DNA from: a virus
DNA: 35,080 nucleotides
Virus record (IMG/VR): IMGVR_UViG_3300027839_000034
Coordinates: 1-35,080 of that record
Reading direction: 5' to 3' (one strand)
A program made the translations under genes and the position numbers. Below, piece after piece: positions 21,758 through 30,489 of this stretch. Every line of letters begins with the position of its first letter. Position 1 is the first letter of the stretch. A model generated the notes under the pieces. It did no database searches and was not told the DNA's origin. It saw nothing but the letters and a program-made list of their open reading frames with translations.

Positions 21758-21922
21758 TTGCCTAAAGGCTTATCTATGGCAGGTATATTTAATTTGTTAG
21801 AAAGAATTAGTATGAAGTTTCCAACAGCAACAGGTGGATTAGATGACAAAGTCAGATTTGATGAGAAGATTAATTTTGTATTAACAAAGGTTAATAACGA
21901 TGAGATACGAGGTAATAACTGA
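21758..21922 (+). CDS. 54-residue hypothetical protein between tail genes
   Basis: A short frame fills the gap between the 192-residue gene and the fibre gene. From a TTG at 21758 it gives 54 residues; from the ATG at 21776, 48 (MAGIFNLLERISMKFPTATG at the start). It has an amphipathic helix, a PTATGG turn, a Lys/Asp-rich second half and a C-terminal helix. Its stop overlaps the next ATG (TGATG), which suggests translational coupling. The sequence has normal amino-acid use, so it is probably real. It could be a small fibre chaperone or tail component; nothing shows which. Confidence 0.6.
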   Translation: MPKGLSMAGIFNLLERISMKFPTATGGLDDKVRFDEKINFVLTKVNNDEIRGNN

Positions 21923-23958
21923 TGGCACGTAAAGCAATCTATAAGCACGCAACAGAAGTCAATACATCTACTTATCCTGATGATGGTTCTTCTCCAGTAG
22001 GAACTACTGAATGGAATGAAGATCCAGCACAACAGGGAATGTATGGTAACACACCTACAACATCAACAGTAACAATAGCCACAGGTGTATTAACTGTAAC
22101 AGATTCAGTCACAGTGGCAGCAGCAGAAACAGGAACTTCAGATACTTTAGATAAATTAGCAATAACAAACACAAGTCAATATGATTTGATATATCTTTTT
22201 GCAGATACAGGAGATACAATTACATTAACAAATACTTCAAGTTTAGCAGCATCAGGACAGGTACAAACTATTAGTGGTGCAGATGAAGTATTATCTACAA
22301 CCAAACCTACAATCCTAATTAGAAAAGGAAGTTACTGGTATGGTTATGGTGGAGGAACTACAGCAGATGGATCAGTTACAAATATCAAACTTGCAGATAT
22401 GGCAGCAAATACAATTAAAGTTAGAGATTCAAGTTCAGCAGGAGTGCCATCAGATAAAGCAGTAGGAACTACTGAAATCCTTATAGGAGATGGAACAGGA
22501 TTTACAGCAGCAGCACTTTCTGGAGATGCTACAATGACCAATGCAGGTGTAGTTAGTGTAGCAACATTAAATCAAAATACAACAGGAAGTTCAGCAAGTT
22601 GTACAGGTAATTCTTCAACAGTAACAACCAATGCAAACTTAACAGGTGGAGTAACAAGTGTCGGTAATGCTGCCACAGTAGTAACCAACGCTAATCTTAC
22701 AGGAGATGTAACAAGTGTAGGTAATGCAACTACAACCGTAACCAATGCAAACTTAACAGGAATTGTAACTTCAACAGGTAATGCTACAGCTATAGCAAAC
22801 GGTGCTATCGCAACAGGTAAAATTTCAGGTTTTGATACTCAAGTACAAACAAGTAGACTAGATCAAATGGCTACAGCTACAGCAGATGTAGCATTAGGAT
22901 CACAAAAAATTACAGGATTAGCAGATGGTACAGCAGCACAGGACGCAGCAACTAAAAATCAAGTTGATGTAGCCCAAGCAGGATTAGACGCAAAAGATTC
23001 ATGTAGAGTAGCAACTACTGCAAATATTACATTAAGTGGAGAACAAACTATCGATGGAGTAACAACTACAACAGATAGAGTTTTAGTTAAAAATCAAACA
23101 ACAGGATCACAAAATGGTATATATGTTTCAGCAAGTGGAGCATGGGCAAGATCAACTGATGCAGATGCAAGTGTAGAAGTAACAGCAGGTTTATACACTT
23201 TAATCACAGAAGGTACAGTAGCAGGTGGTCAAGGATTTGTATTAACCACAGATGATCCAATTACAGTAGGCACTACAGCATTAACTTTCTCACAATTCTC
23301 AGGAGTAGGAGATCTTGTAGGAGGAACAGGAATTACAAAGACTGGAAATTCAATAGCAGTAGATGCAAGTCAAACACAGATCACATCAGTAGGAGCTCTT
23401 GGTACAGGTTCTATCACATCAGGATTTGGAGCTATCAATAATGGTTCATCAACAATTACAACCACTGGTGCAGTAGCAACAGGTGCATTAACCGTAACAG
23501 GTACAATCACAGGTGCTTTAACTGGTAACGTAACAGGAGATGTAACAGGCTCATCAGGCAGTACAACTGGTAACGCTGCAACAGCAACTACAGCAACTAC
23601 AGTAACAGATGATGCAATTACATTAGCAAAAATGGCATCAGGAACAGATGGTAATTTAATCACTTATGATACTAATGGAGATCCAGTAGCAGTAGCAACT
23701 GGAACAGCAACCCATGTATTAACTTCAAATGGAGCAGGAGCAGCACCAACATTCCAAGCAGCAGCAGGTGGATCAACATTAGCATATACTCCGTTTGCAA
23801 ATAATGCATCTACAACATACGCAGGAAATCAAACAGTATTCACTACAGTCGGTGTAGGAGAAAGAGATATTTACATTAAGAAAATAGATGCTAGTAATGA
23901 AGGTGTCTTTACAAAAATTTGGAAAAATGGATCTGCTACCGAGGTTCAAATTGCATAG
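21922..23958 (+). CDS. tail fibre protein with internal repeats
   Basis: A 678-residue Thr/Ala/Gly/Asn-rich protein typical of trimeric tail fibres. Residues 220-295 contain three copies of an about 20-residue unit with core TNANLTGxVTSVGNA. Around 310-450 lies a stretch common in phage fibres, QKITGLADGTAAQDAATKNQ, followed by the DRVLVKNQTTGSQNGIYVS block and the GTTALTFSQFSG end. The C-terminal part has more TGT/TGN-rich strands and a globular end. The role is probably to reach the host surface. It starts inside the stop of the 54-residue gene. Codons are strongly A-ending. Confidence 0.8.
   Translation: MARKAIYKHATEVNTSTYPDDGSSPVGTTEWNEDPAQQGMYGNTPTTSTVTIATGVLTVTDSVTVAAAETGTSDTLDKLAITNTSQYDLIYLFADTGDTITLTNTSSLAASGQVQTISGADEVLSTTKPTILIRKGSYWYGYGGGTTADGSVTNIKLADMAANTIKVRDSSSAGVPSDKAVGTTEILIGDGTGFTAAALSGDATMTNAGVVSVATLNQNTTGSSASCTGNSSTVTTNANLTGGVTSVGNAATVVTNANLTGDVTSVGNATTTVTNANLTGIVTSTGNATAIANGAIATGKISGFDTQVQTSRLDQMATATADVALGSQKITGLADGTAAQDAATKNQVDVAQAGLDAKDSCRVATTANITLSGEQTIDGVTTTTDRVLVKNQTTGSQNGIYVSASGAWARSTDADASVEVTAGLYTLITEGTVAGGQGFVLTTDDPITVGTTALTFSQFSGVGDLVGGTGITKTGNSIAVDASQTQITSVGALGTGSITSGFGAINNGSSTITTTGAVATGALTVTGTITGALTGNVTGDVTGSSGSTTGNAATATTATTVTDDAITLAKMASGTDGNLITYDTNGDPVAVATGTATHVLTSNGAGAAPTFQAAAGGSTLAYTPFANNASTTYAGNQTVFTTVGVGERDIYIKKIDASNEGVFTKIWKNGSATEVQIA
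22618..22800 (+). repeat. three tandem about 60-base repeats in the fibre gene
   Basis: The DNA for the TNANLTGxVTSVGNA units is repeated three times with a period of about 60 bases. Copies differ mainly at third codon positions, with different codons for Asn and Ala, so they are old or kept apart by selection. Confidence 0.6.
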
Positions 23959-23974
23959 GTGGGTTGATTGACTG

Positions 23975-25621
23975 ATGGCAATTACATATCACGCAGGTAG
24001 AAGAATACAAGGAACAAGTTCAGATGTAGCAGTAGTTGCTAGTCGTGGAACAATAGACACAACATCATCGCCAAATAATACAATAATTACATTTACAGGA
24101 GATGGAACATTTACACCTACATCATCATTCAATGTTCAATATTTAGTTCTTGGAGGTGGTGGAGGTTCAGGTTATGATAGAGGTGGAGCAGGAGGTGCAG
24201 GAGCATTTAGAACTGCTACAGGATTTGCAGTTACTGCTCAAGGTTATGATATTACAGTTGGATCTGGAGGAGCTGGTGGTAATGTTGGAAGTGCACCAAA
24301 TTGTGGTGTAGATGGAGATGCTTCAGTATTTGGAACTATCACAGCAGATGGAGGTGGTCATGGTGCAGCAAGTGATGGTGCAGCAAATGGTTATTCTGGT
24401 AATGGTTCAGGTGGTGGTGGAAATCTAGAAGCACAAGCATACGGTGTAGGTGGTACTTATGGTAATAGTGGTGGAGCTATGATTTGTGCTGGTGGGAACT
24501 CTCCTTATCAAGCTTCTGGTGGAGGAGGATCTGGTGCTGCTGGTGCAACAGGTTGTGATAATGGAGCTGGTGGAGCTGGTGGAGCTGGATCTGTAAATAC
24601 AATATCAGGAAGTACAATAGGAGAATCATCAGGTGGATCTTATTATCTTGGTGGGGGTGGAGCAGGAGGAGCAAATCAGGCTTATGCAACTCAAGGTGGT
24701 CTAGGTGGTGGAGGAGATAAGGGTATAACAGGTCACGTTAATGGTTATGATGGAGCTACAAATATGGGAGCTGGTGGAGGAGGAGGATACGGTGGTTCTG
24801 GATCATTAGGTGGTTCTGGTGGTAGTGGTGTTGTTATTATTAAATTTGTTACAAGTGGTAATACTTATGATACTGGTTCAGGTGGAAAACCAACTGATGT
24901 CCAAGCAGGAAGTAGATATGAAGAAACAGATACTACAAAGTTTTATAATTATAATGATCCATTAATCTTAGATGATAATTTTACTGCAAATGATTGGGGT
25001 AAAGATCCATCTAATTCACAGTTTTATGTAGGAAATAGTAAAATTAATTTCTTAGATAATACAAGTTCAACAGGGGATAGAACTTGGTTTGATTTAGGAA
25101 CAAATGTAAGTACAACTGCATGGATATTAAGATTCAGATTTAGATTTACTACATTGACAAGTGGTACATATTATTATGAATTTGATGCAGGTTTATCTGA
25201 TACTACTGTAGATAATAATACAAATCAAAACTATATTGGTGTTAGAGTTTTACCACCTAGTAGTTTAAATAAATGGAGACCAAGAACTTGTAATGGAAGT
25301 GAAGCACCAAGGTCAGGAGATGATGCAGATGAATCACAAACATACGCATTAAATACAGATTATTATGCAGAAGTCAAAAGAACCTCAGCAGATAATTGGT
25401 CAGTATCTTTATCTTCAACTAATGCTTATAATGGAAATTTACAAAATAATTCATTTACAACTGGAGGTGATGCAACAGGATTAAGATATTTCAAATTTGG
25501 AGATGCAGTTACCAACACAGGTACAGGATTTACTATGGAAGGATATGTAGATCAAGTTGAATTTTACAATAATGTAACAACTACAACAACAGGTAACATA
25601 TGGAGTGAGGAAGGAATATGA
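23975..25621 (+). CDS. glycine-rich fibre/spike protein with LamG-like C-terminal half
   Basis: A 548-residue protein. It opens with the motif YHAGRRIQGTS shared with the gene at 28774. Residues 30-290 are a glycine-rich domain: TIITFTGDGTFTPTSSFNVQ, VLGGGGGSG, many GGAGG runs and the closing GGSGGSGVVIIKF strand, as in Gly-rich domains of phage receptor proteins. Residues 305-325 hold the EETDTTKFY module. The rest is a LamG-like domain (LDDNFTANDWG, STTAWILRFRFRFTTL, MEGYVDQVEFYN). The start follows the previous stop by 16 bases, with AGGTGGG before it. A glycan- or surface-binding role is inferred. Confidence 0.75.
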   Translation: MAITYHAGRRIQGTSSDVAVVASRGTIDTTSSPNNTIITFTGDGTFTPTSSFNVQYLVLGGGGGSGYDRGGAGGAGAFRTATGFAVTAQGYDITVGSGGAGGNVGSAPNCGVDGDASVFGTITADGGGHGAASDGAANGYSGNGSGGGGNLEAQAYGVGGTYGNSGGAMICAGGNSPYQASGGGGSGAAGATGCDNGAGGAGGAGSVNTISGSTIGESSGGSYYLGGGGAGGANQAYATQGGLGGGGDKGITGHVNGYDGATNMGAGGGGGYGGSGSLGGSGGSGVVIIKFVTSGNTYDTGSGGKPTDVQAGSRYEETDTTKFYNYNDPLILDDNFTANDWGKDPSNSQFYVGNSKINFLDNTSSTGDRTWFDLGTNVSTTAWILRFRFRFTTLTSGTYYYEFDAGLSDTTVDNNTNQNYIGVRVLPPSSLNKWRPRTCNGSEAPRSGDDADESQTYALNTDYYAEVKRTSADNWSVSLSSTNAYNGNLQNNSFTTGGDATGLRYFKFGDAVTNTGTGFTMEGYVDQVEFYNNVTTTTTGNIWSEEGI

Positions 25622-27738
25622 CCATAGAATACAAAGATAGTAAACGAATTGTAAAATTATCAACTGATACACTCACATCAGCAACTAGAAGTGATTTTAC
25701 AGGAACATGGACATCAGGAGGAACTACAAATAAAATAGCTGCTTCAAATGGAACTATAACTGTCACAATAAATACTGATAATAATGTAGATGCAAGATTA
25801 ACTTATGATATGGGTGCAGGAAATGTATCAGATTCAATATGGATATTAAGAGCAAAATTAGTTTATACACATAATATATCTGCTAGTGGAGCTTGTACGA
25901 TACATTGGGGTATGGCAGATAATACAACAATAACAGGAGAAAATGCAGGTGGTGCAAATGATTTGGTAGGTGGTGTAGCACACTTACAAGATAATACTAA
26001 CAATACACAAAATGCGATAAATGGTTCAGGTGTAACTGGAAATAACAGGGATAATAGAATGTCTACTGGTAATACATATTACATTGAGTTAAAACGTGTA
26101 TCAGTAACATCAGTGACCATGAAAGTATTTAGTGATGTATCATATTCAACTCAAGTTGGTGCAACATCTAGTGCTACTTTAACTTCTGCACTTACAGGTG
26201 GCAGATATTTTTTCTTCCATCATTTTACTCAAACTGTAAATAGTGGAAGTGGAAGTCTTGTGTTCAGTGATATGAAATTTTATAACAGTATTTCAGAAAT
26301 AATATCTAAACCAACTGACGTACAAAACAATTCCATTCTAATAGAGAAAGATACTGCTAAGAGATATTGGTTTGATTCAGGAACAGATGAAGATATAACT
26401 TGGGATTCCTCAACTGCTGTTAATGTAAGTATATCAGGTAATACTGCAACTGCCACAGGTACTTTGGGGTGGGATAAAACAGTACGATCCACACAAACAT
26501 GGACACCAAGTGATACACCAACTTTAGAATTTACAATGACAACCCCCAGTACAATTAATCAAATGATGGGATTCGGTAAAGGTACGTTAGGTACTTCTTA
26601 TCAAAATATTGATTTTGCACTATATGCTTCATCAACATATTATTCAATTTATGAAAATGGAGTTGCTGGTCTTGTAACTTCCATATCTCCTTCTACATCT
26701 GATACATTAAAAGTTACAATGGATTCAAACGGATTAGTAAAATATTGGGTTAATGGTGTAGTATTTTACACAAGCACACAAATTGCAAGTGGTGAATATT
26801 ATGCACAGTATGCACCAAAGATAGTTGGTTCAACTACAACTGGTAAGTATAGTTTTGATACTTGGGCTTTGGCTTATGCTCGGTATGATGCTACTAGAGG
26901 CGTATCATGTGGTGGTTGGTCATCAGTAGGAGCAACAGATTCAATGGATTGGATCACGATAGCTACTATTGGAAACGCTGCTGACTTTGGTAATTTAACA
27001 GCAGCAAGAAGAAATTCGGCAGGGGTTAGTTCTCATACTAGAGGTTGTATGGGAGGTGGGATAGCTTCTAGTCGTACAAACACAATAGATTATATTACTA
27101 TAGCATCTACAGGAAACGCTACAGACTTTGGAGATTTATCCACAGCAACTGAATCAAATGATGGAGTTAATTCAGATGTAAGAGGTATATTTGGTGGTGG
27201 TCATACTGGAGCTGCTTCAAACACAATGGATTATATAACAATAGACACGACAGGAAATACCACAGACTTTGGAGATTTAACGGTGGCAAGGGCGAATATA
27301 AATGCAGTCATGTCAGAGGTAAGAGGTGTATATGGATCAGGAAGTGGAGCTTCAGTTAGTAACATGATGGATTACATAACCATAGCAACAACTGGAAATG
27401 CAACTGACTTTGGCGACTTATCAGTAGCTCGGTATGGTGGAGCTGGGCTTAATTCTGTTGTTAGAGGTGTATGGGCTGGTGGAGAAGCATCTGGGTTTTC
27501 AGCAGTTATGGATTATATCACAATAGCAACCACAGGTAATGCAACTGACTTTGGCGACCTAACAGTAGCACGAAATAGTATTCGAGGTGGAGTTTCTTCA
27601 GCTACTAGAGGTGTTGCGTGTGGTGGTCATACATTTTCTAACGTAATGGACTATATTACAATAGATACAACTGGAAACGCTACTGACTTTGGAGATTTAA
27701 TGTTTGCAAAATATGGTGTAACAGGAGTACAAGCATGA
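25618..27738 (+). CDS. LamG-like and kelch-like repeat tail protein
   Basis: A 706-residue protein starting by ATGA overlap. Residues 20-225 are a LamG-like domain (SIWILRAKLVYTHN; SLVFSDMKFYN) related to that of the preceding gene. Residues 228-260 carry the ETDTxKxY-like module (here IEKDTAKRYWF). A second beta-sandwich follows (about 265-415). The last 285 residues hold six units of about 47 residues with core MDYITIATTGNATDFGDLTV, then A-R, a variable part, and RGVxxGG. This resembles kelch-like units of marine phage fibres and could form a six-bladed propeller. The variable part of each blade would carry specificity. Confidence 0.75.
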   Translation: MTIEYKDSKRIVKLSTDTLTSATRSDFTGTWTSGGTTNKIAASNGTITVTINTDNNVDARLTYDMGAGNVSDSIWILRAKLVYTHNISASGACTIHWGMADNTTITGENAGGANDLVGGVAHLQDNTNNTQNAINGSGVTGNNRDNRMSTGNTYYIELKRVSVTSVTMKVFSDVSYSTQVGATSSATLTSALTGGRYFFFHHFTQTVNSGSGSLVFSDMKFYNSISEIISKPTDVQNNSILIEKDTAKRYWFDSGTDEDITWDSSTAVNVSISGNTATATGTLGWDKTVRSTQTWTPSDTPTLEFTMTTPSTINQMMGFGKGTLGTSYQNIDFALYASSTYYSIYENGVAGLVTSISPSTSDTLKVTMDSNGLVKYWVNGVVFYTSTQIASGEYYAQYAPKIVGSTTTGKYSFDTWALAYARYDATRGVSCGGWSSVGATDSMDWITIATIGNAADFGNLTAARRNSAGVSSHTRGCMGGGIASSRTNTIDYITIASTGNATDFGDLSTATESNDGVNSDVRGIFGGGHTGAASNTMDYITIDTTGNTTDFGDLTVARANINAVMSEVRGVYGSGSGASVSNMMDYITIATTGNATDFGDLSVARYGGAGLNSVVRGVWAGGEASGFSAVMDYITIATTGNATDFGDLTVARNSIRGGVSSATRGVACGGHTFSNVMDYITIDTTGNATDFGDLMFAKYGVTGVQA
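26880..27735 (+). repeat. six kelch-like repeats, about 140 bases each
   Basis: Six copies encode (M/I)D(W/Y)ITI(A/D)xxGN followed by DFG(D/N)L. The units keep the GN...DFG core at the protein level but vary between cores. Variation is concentrated in the stretch between DFGDL and the next RG(V/C/I). Confidence 0.75.
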
Positions 27739-28526
27739 CCGATATAGAAGTATTCAAACAAGTGACTGATATAGCCACTTTAGATAAGGCACAGATAGCA
27801 AAGATAACTGCAAGACTTCCAGAGTATAAACGTGGCAGTTCAATCATTGGTCATTCCACTAGCCAATCTAGTTATTCACTTCAAACAATGCAGATGATTA
27901 GTGATTCCCCATTATCAAGAATGAAACAATGTCTCGCACAGATAGATAAAAAATACAAGGCAATTCAAGAAGCATATTACTCTATTGAAAAGAAAAAACT
28001 AACAGTAGAAAAATTGAGAAAAGATACTAATGAACATTCCAGATTAACAGTAGAAGAATACACATCACAGATAGAATCTATTACAATGTTAATGAATACT
28101 TCTCTAAGGGAAATAGGTATGTTCCAAGATATGTATGATGCTATCAAAAAGAATAACAACATACCTGACAACTGGACTGAAAAGGATTATGAATCACAGG
28201 AAATATCTCACATGGTAAAAGCATCATTCAGATTAGCAGTACAAGATTTATCTTCAACAGGCAGGGTAGGAAAAGCAGTAGTAGAATATTGGGAGCAGTT
28301 AGGAATACACCCACAACTAGCAGAATCAAAAACAAGATCATACTTGGTATTAATACAGGAAAAGATTAACAGTTCAGCAAAGGTAACAATAAGAGATATG
28401 TATGATTTCCTAGATGATATGGCAGAGGAGTTTAAAGATTCATATCAAGATGCATTATCACGAATGGGATTAGATGAATTAGGTTCAGAAGAATTTATGG
28501 CACATGGAGCAACGAAACCACAATGA
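27735..28526 (+). CDS. coiled-coil protein in the fibre operon
   Basis: A 263-residue helical protein starting by ATGA overlap. The region SRMKQCLAQIDKKYKAIQEA and onwards to about residue 145 is a long charged coiled coil. The C-terminal part is a helical bundle with an acidic end. It has no signal peptide or membrane segment. Similar 'PLSRMKQCLxQI' proteins occur near fibre genes in marine phages, as far as I recall, with unknown function. In this position it may be a fibre-assembly chaperone or a helical stalk. Confidence 0.65.
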   Translation: MTDIEVFKQVTDIATLDKAQIAKITARLPEYKRGSSIIGHSTSQSSYSLQTMQMISDSPLSRMKQCLAQIDKKYKAIQEAYYSIEKKKLTVEKLRKDTNEHSRLTVEEYTSQIESITMLMNTSLREIGMFQDMYDAIKKNNNIPDNWTEKDYESQEISHMVKASFRLAVQDLSSTGRVGKAVVEYWEQLGIHPQLAESKTRSYLVLIQEKINSSAKVTIRDMYDFLDDMAEEFKDSYQDALSRMGLDELGSEEFMAHGATKPQ

Positions 28527-28780
28527 GCCAAGAGTTTAAAGATCATGTAGAACAGGGGGAAGAATATACTTGTGATAAATGTAATGAAACAAAACTTGAT
28601 GCTAATGAGTATGACCAATATATCATCATGCAATATCACTACTGTAAACCATGTTGGAACTATGTTCATTTAAAGAAAGGTACTTGTGATAAATGTAAAA
28701 GTACAATGACCAATAGAAGCGAATCAGAAACAATCTTTATAGACTGTGATTGTGGGAATAAGGTTGAGTTAAAATGGTAG
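28523..28780 (+). CDS. small zinc-ribbon protein in the fibre operon
   Basis: An 85-residue acidic protein with four cysteine pairs: C17/C20, C41/C44, C55/C58 and C75/C77. These make two four-cysteine zinc sites. It overlaps the previous gene by four bases and the next by seven, so it is clearly part of the operon. Zinc ribbons are unusual among fibre genes; a structural zinc protein, an assembly factor or a regulator are all possible. Confidence 0.65.
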   Translation: MSQEFKDHVEQGEEYTCDKCNETKLDANEYDQYIIMQYHYCKPCWNYVHLKKGTCDKCKSTMTNRSESETIFIDCDCGNKVELKW

Positions 28781-29880
28781 AATGGCTAGCTGGAAATCGT
28801 ATTCGTGGTACAAGTACAGAACGTACTACAGGTGCAGGATTTAATCCAGTTGATGCTATTTCAGGTGGCTGGAAAGAACTAGCAAGAACTACATTAGGAA
28901 GTACAGGAGATAGTATTAATGTTACATCATTACCTGATAAGAAATATTATATGTTTTTAGCTCATGGAATAACAGCAACTGGTAATATGAATTATAAATG
29001 GAGAGTAAATGGCGATACGAGTTCACATTATGCTGTTAGATATAATGATGGAGAAGGTGCAGGTAATGATAGCTCACAAGTAAATTATCCTCATAGTTTT
29101 CCAGCTGGTGCTGATGATAGTAGTTCAACAGGAACAAATTATTTTAATGTTGGTTATATTTCAAGTATAGAAGGAAAAAATAAATTATCTATTAGTCATG
29201 AGTTAAATGATAGAAATACAGGAGCAGGAACATTACCTCGTAGATTTGAATCAGTATGTAAATATTGTCCAACTGATTTAGATGATCCAATAAGTAGTAT
29301 TAATTTATATAATGATGGTACAGGAGATTATTCATCAGATTCAGAAGTTGTCGTATTAGGTTGGGATCCAGATGATACCCATACTGATAACTTTTGGGAA
29401 GAATTGGTTAGTGTAAATGCTAGTGGTTCAAGTACAACATTAGATACTGGAACGTTTACTGCCAAGAAATACCTGTGGGTTCAGATATATTTAGAAGGAG
29501 CATCAAATTTAACCACTCAATTATTTACATATAACAATGATTCAAATACACTTTATTGCCAAAAAGGAATAAGGAACGGTACAGCAAGTAGTAATGTAAG
29601 TATTAATCATGCAAACTTAAACGTAACAGGTGGAACTAATCAAAAAGGTGTATTCTTTAATGGATTCATAATTAATAGTTCATCTAAAGAAAAATTAGCA
29701 ACATTTACTGGTGTTGGACAAAATACAGCAGGATCTGCTGCCACCAATACCATTCCAGTAAGATTACAACAGGTTCACAAATATGCAAGTAACACACAGA
29801 TCACAAGCATGAAGATGGTTCAAAATGAATCAGTTAATTACGGTAGTAAATCAATTATCAAAGTATGGGGTAGTAACTAA
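28774..29880 (+). CDS. adhesin-like tail protein with two related beta domains
   Basis: A 368-residue protein with the N-terminal motif EWLAGNRIRGTS, matching the start of the gene at 23975. Residues 30-180 and 200-365 each form a beta-rich domain with the same opening (ARTTLGSTGDSINVTSLPDK; then SVNASGSSTTLDTGTFTAKK) and a similar end (LPRRFESVCKY; VRLQQVHKY). They therefore look like a tandem duplication. The gene overlaps the zinc-ribbon stop by seven bases and its own stop overlaps the next start. Receptor binding is the likely role, by context. Confidence 0.7.
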   Translation: MVEWLAGNRIRGTSTERTTGAGFNPVDAISGGWKELARTTLGSTGDSINVTSLPDKKYYMFLAHGITATGNMNYKWRVNGDTSSHYAVRYNDGEGAGNDSSQVNYPHSFPAGADDSSSTGTNYFNVGYISSIEGKNKLSISHELNDRNTGAGTLPRRFESVCKYCPTDLDDPISSINLYNDGTGDYSSDSEVVVLGWDPDDTHTDNFWEELVSVNASGSSTTLDTGTFTAKKYLWVQIYLEGASNLTTQLFTYNNDSNTLYCQKGIRNGTASSNVSINHANLNVTGGTNQKGVFFNGFIINSSSKEKLATFTGVGQNTAGSAATNTIPVRLQQVHKYASNTQITSMKMVQNESVNYGSKSIIKVWGSN

Positions 29881-30479
29881 TGGCTTGGGGTAATGCAGGT
29901 AGTACAACCTTGACAAGTACTGGAGATAATATTGCAGTTTCAAGTTTAACAAGTAATACATTCTTTCAAACCATGTCAAGTATAATAGATTCTGCATGGA
30001 CATTCCATGATGGTAGGCTTAATTCAGATACAGGTACTAATTATGGTTACAGATATAGAGATGATGCATCGTATGGAACTGATGGAACTGCTGCTGGAGC
30101 AAATAAAATACTATTTGGTACAGGAGGAGGGGAGACTCAAATATTCTCAGTTAGTTATATTGCAAATATATCAGGGGAAGAAAAATTAGTAATTACACCT
30201 AATTCAGTTAATCAAGCAGTAGAAGGAGCAGGTGGTGCATTATCTCGTAGAGAGTCAGTTTCAAAATGGACTGGAACTGCTGTAATCAATAGTATCACAG
30301 CATATAATAGTAATACTCCAACTGGAGGTTATGCTGTAGATTCAAATCTCACAATATTAGGAGATAATATTACAGCAGCAGCAGTAGTAGCAACAAAAGT
30401 TCAAGATGGAGCTGTATATTATGAAACTGATACTAATAAATCGTATGTACTTTCGTCAAGCGTTTGGACTGAACTGTAG
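29880..30479 (+). CDS. adhesin-like tail protein, single-domain paralogue
   Basis: A 199-residue protein with one copy of the domain seen twice in the previous gene: GSTTLTSTGDNIAVSSL at the start and LSRRESVSKW near residue 125. It ends with the module VQDGAVYYETDTNKSYVLSS. The start shares one base with the preceding stop (TAATG). It probably arose by duplication and capture of the ETDT module and may be part of the same adhesin complex. Confidence 0.7.
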   Translation: MAWGNAGSTTLTSTGDNIAVSSLTSNTFFQTMSSIIDSAWTFHDGRLNSDTGTNYGYRYRDDASYGTDGTAAGANKILFGTGGGETQIFSVSYIANISGEEKLVITPNSVNQAVEGAGGALSRRESVSKWTGTAVINSITAYNSNTPTGGYAVDSNLTILGDNITAAAVVATKVQDGAVYYETDTNKSYVLSSSVWTEL

Positions 30480-30489
30480 GTAATTACAC

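Noticed and set aside
24470-24700. His/Leu-rich minus-strand frame in the glycine-rich fibre gene
   Set aside because: It is the complement of GGT/GGA glycine codons and has no realistic protein composition.
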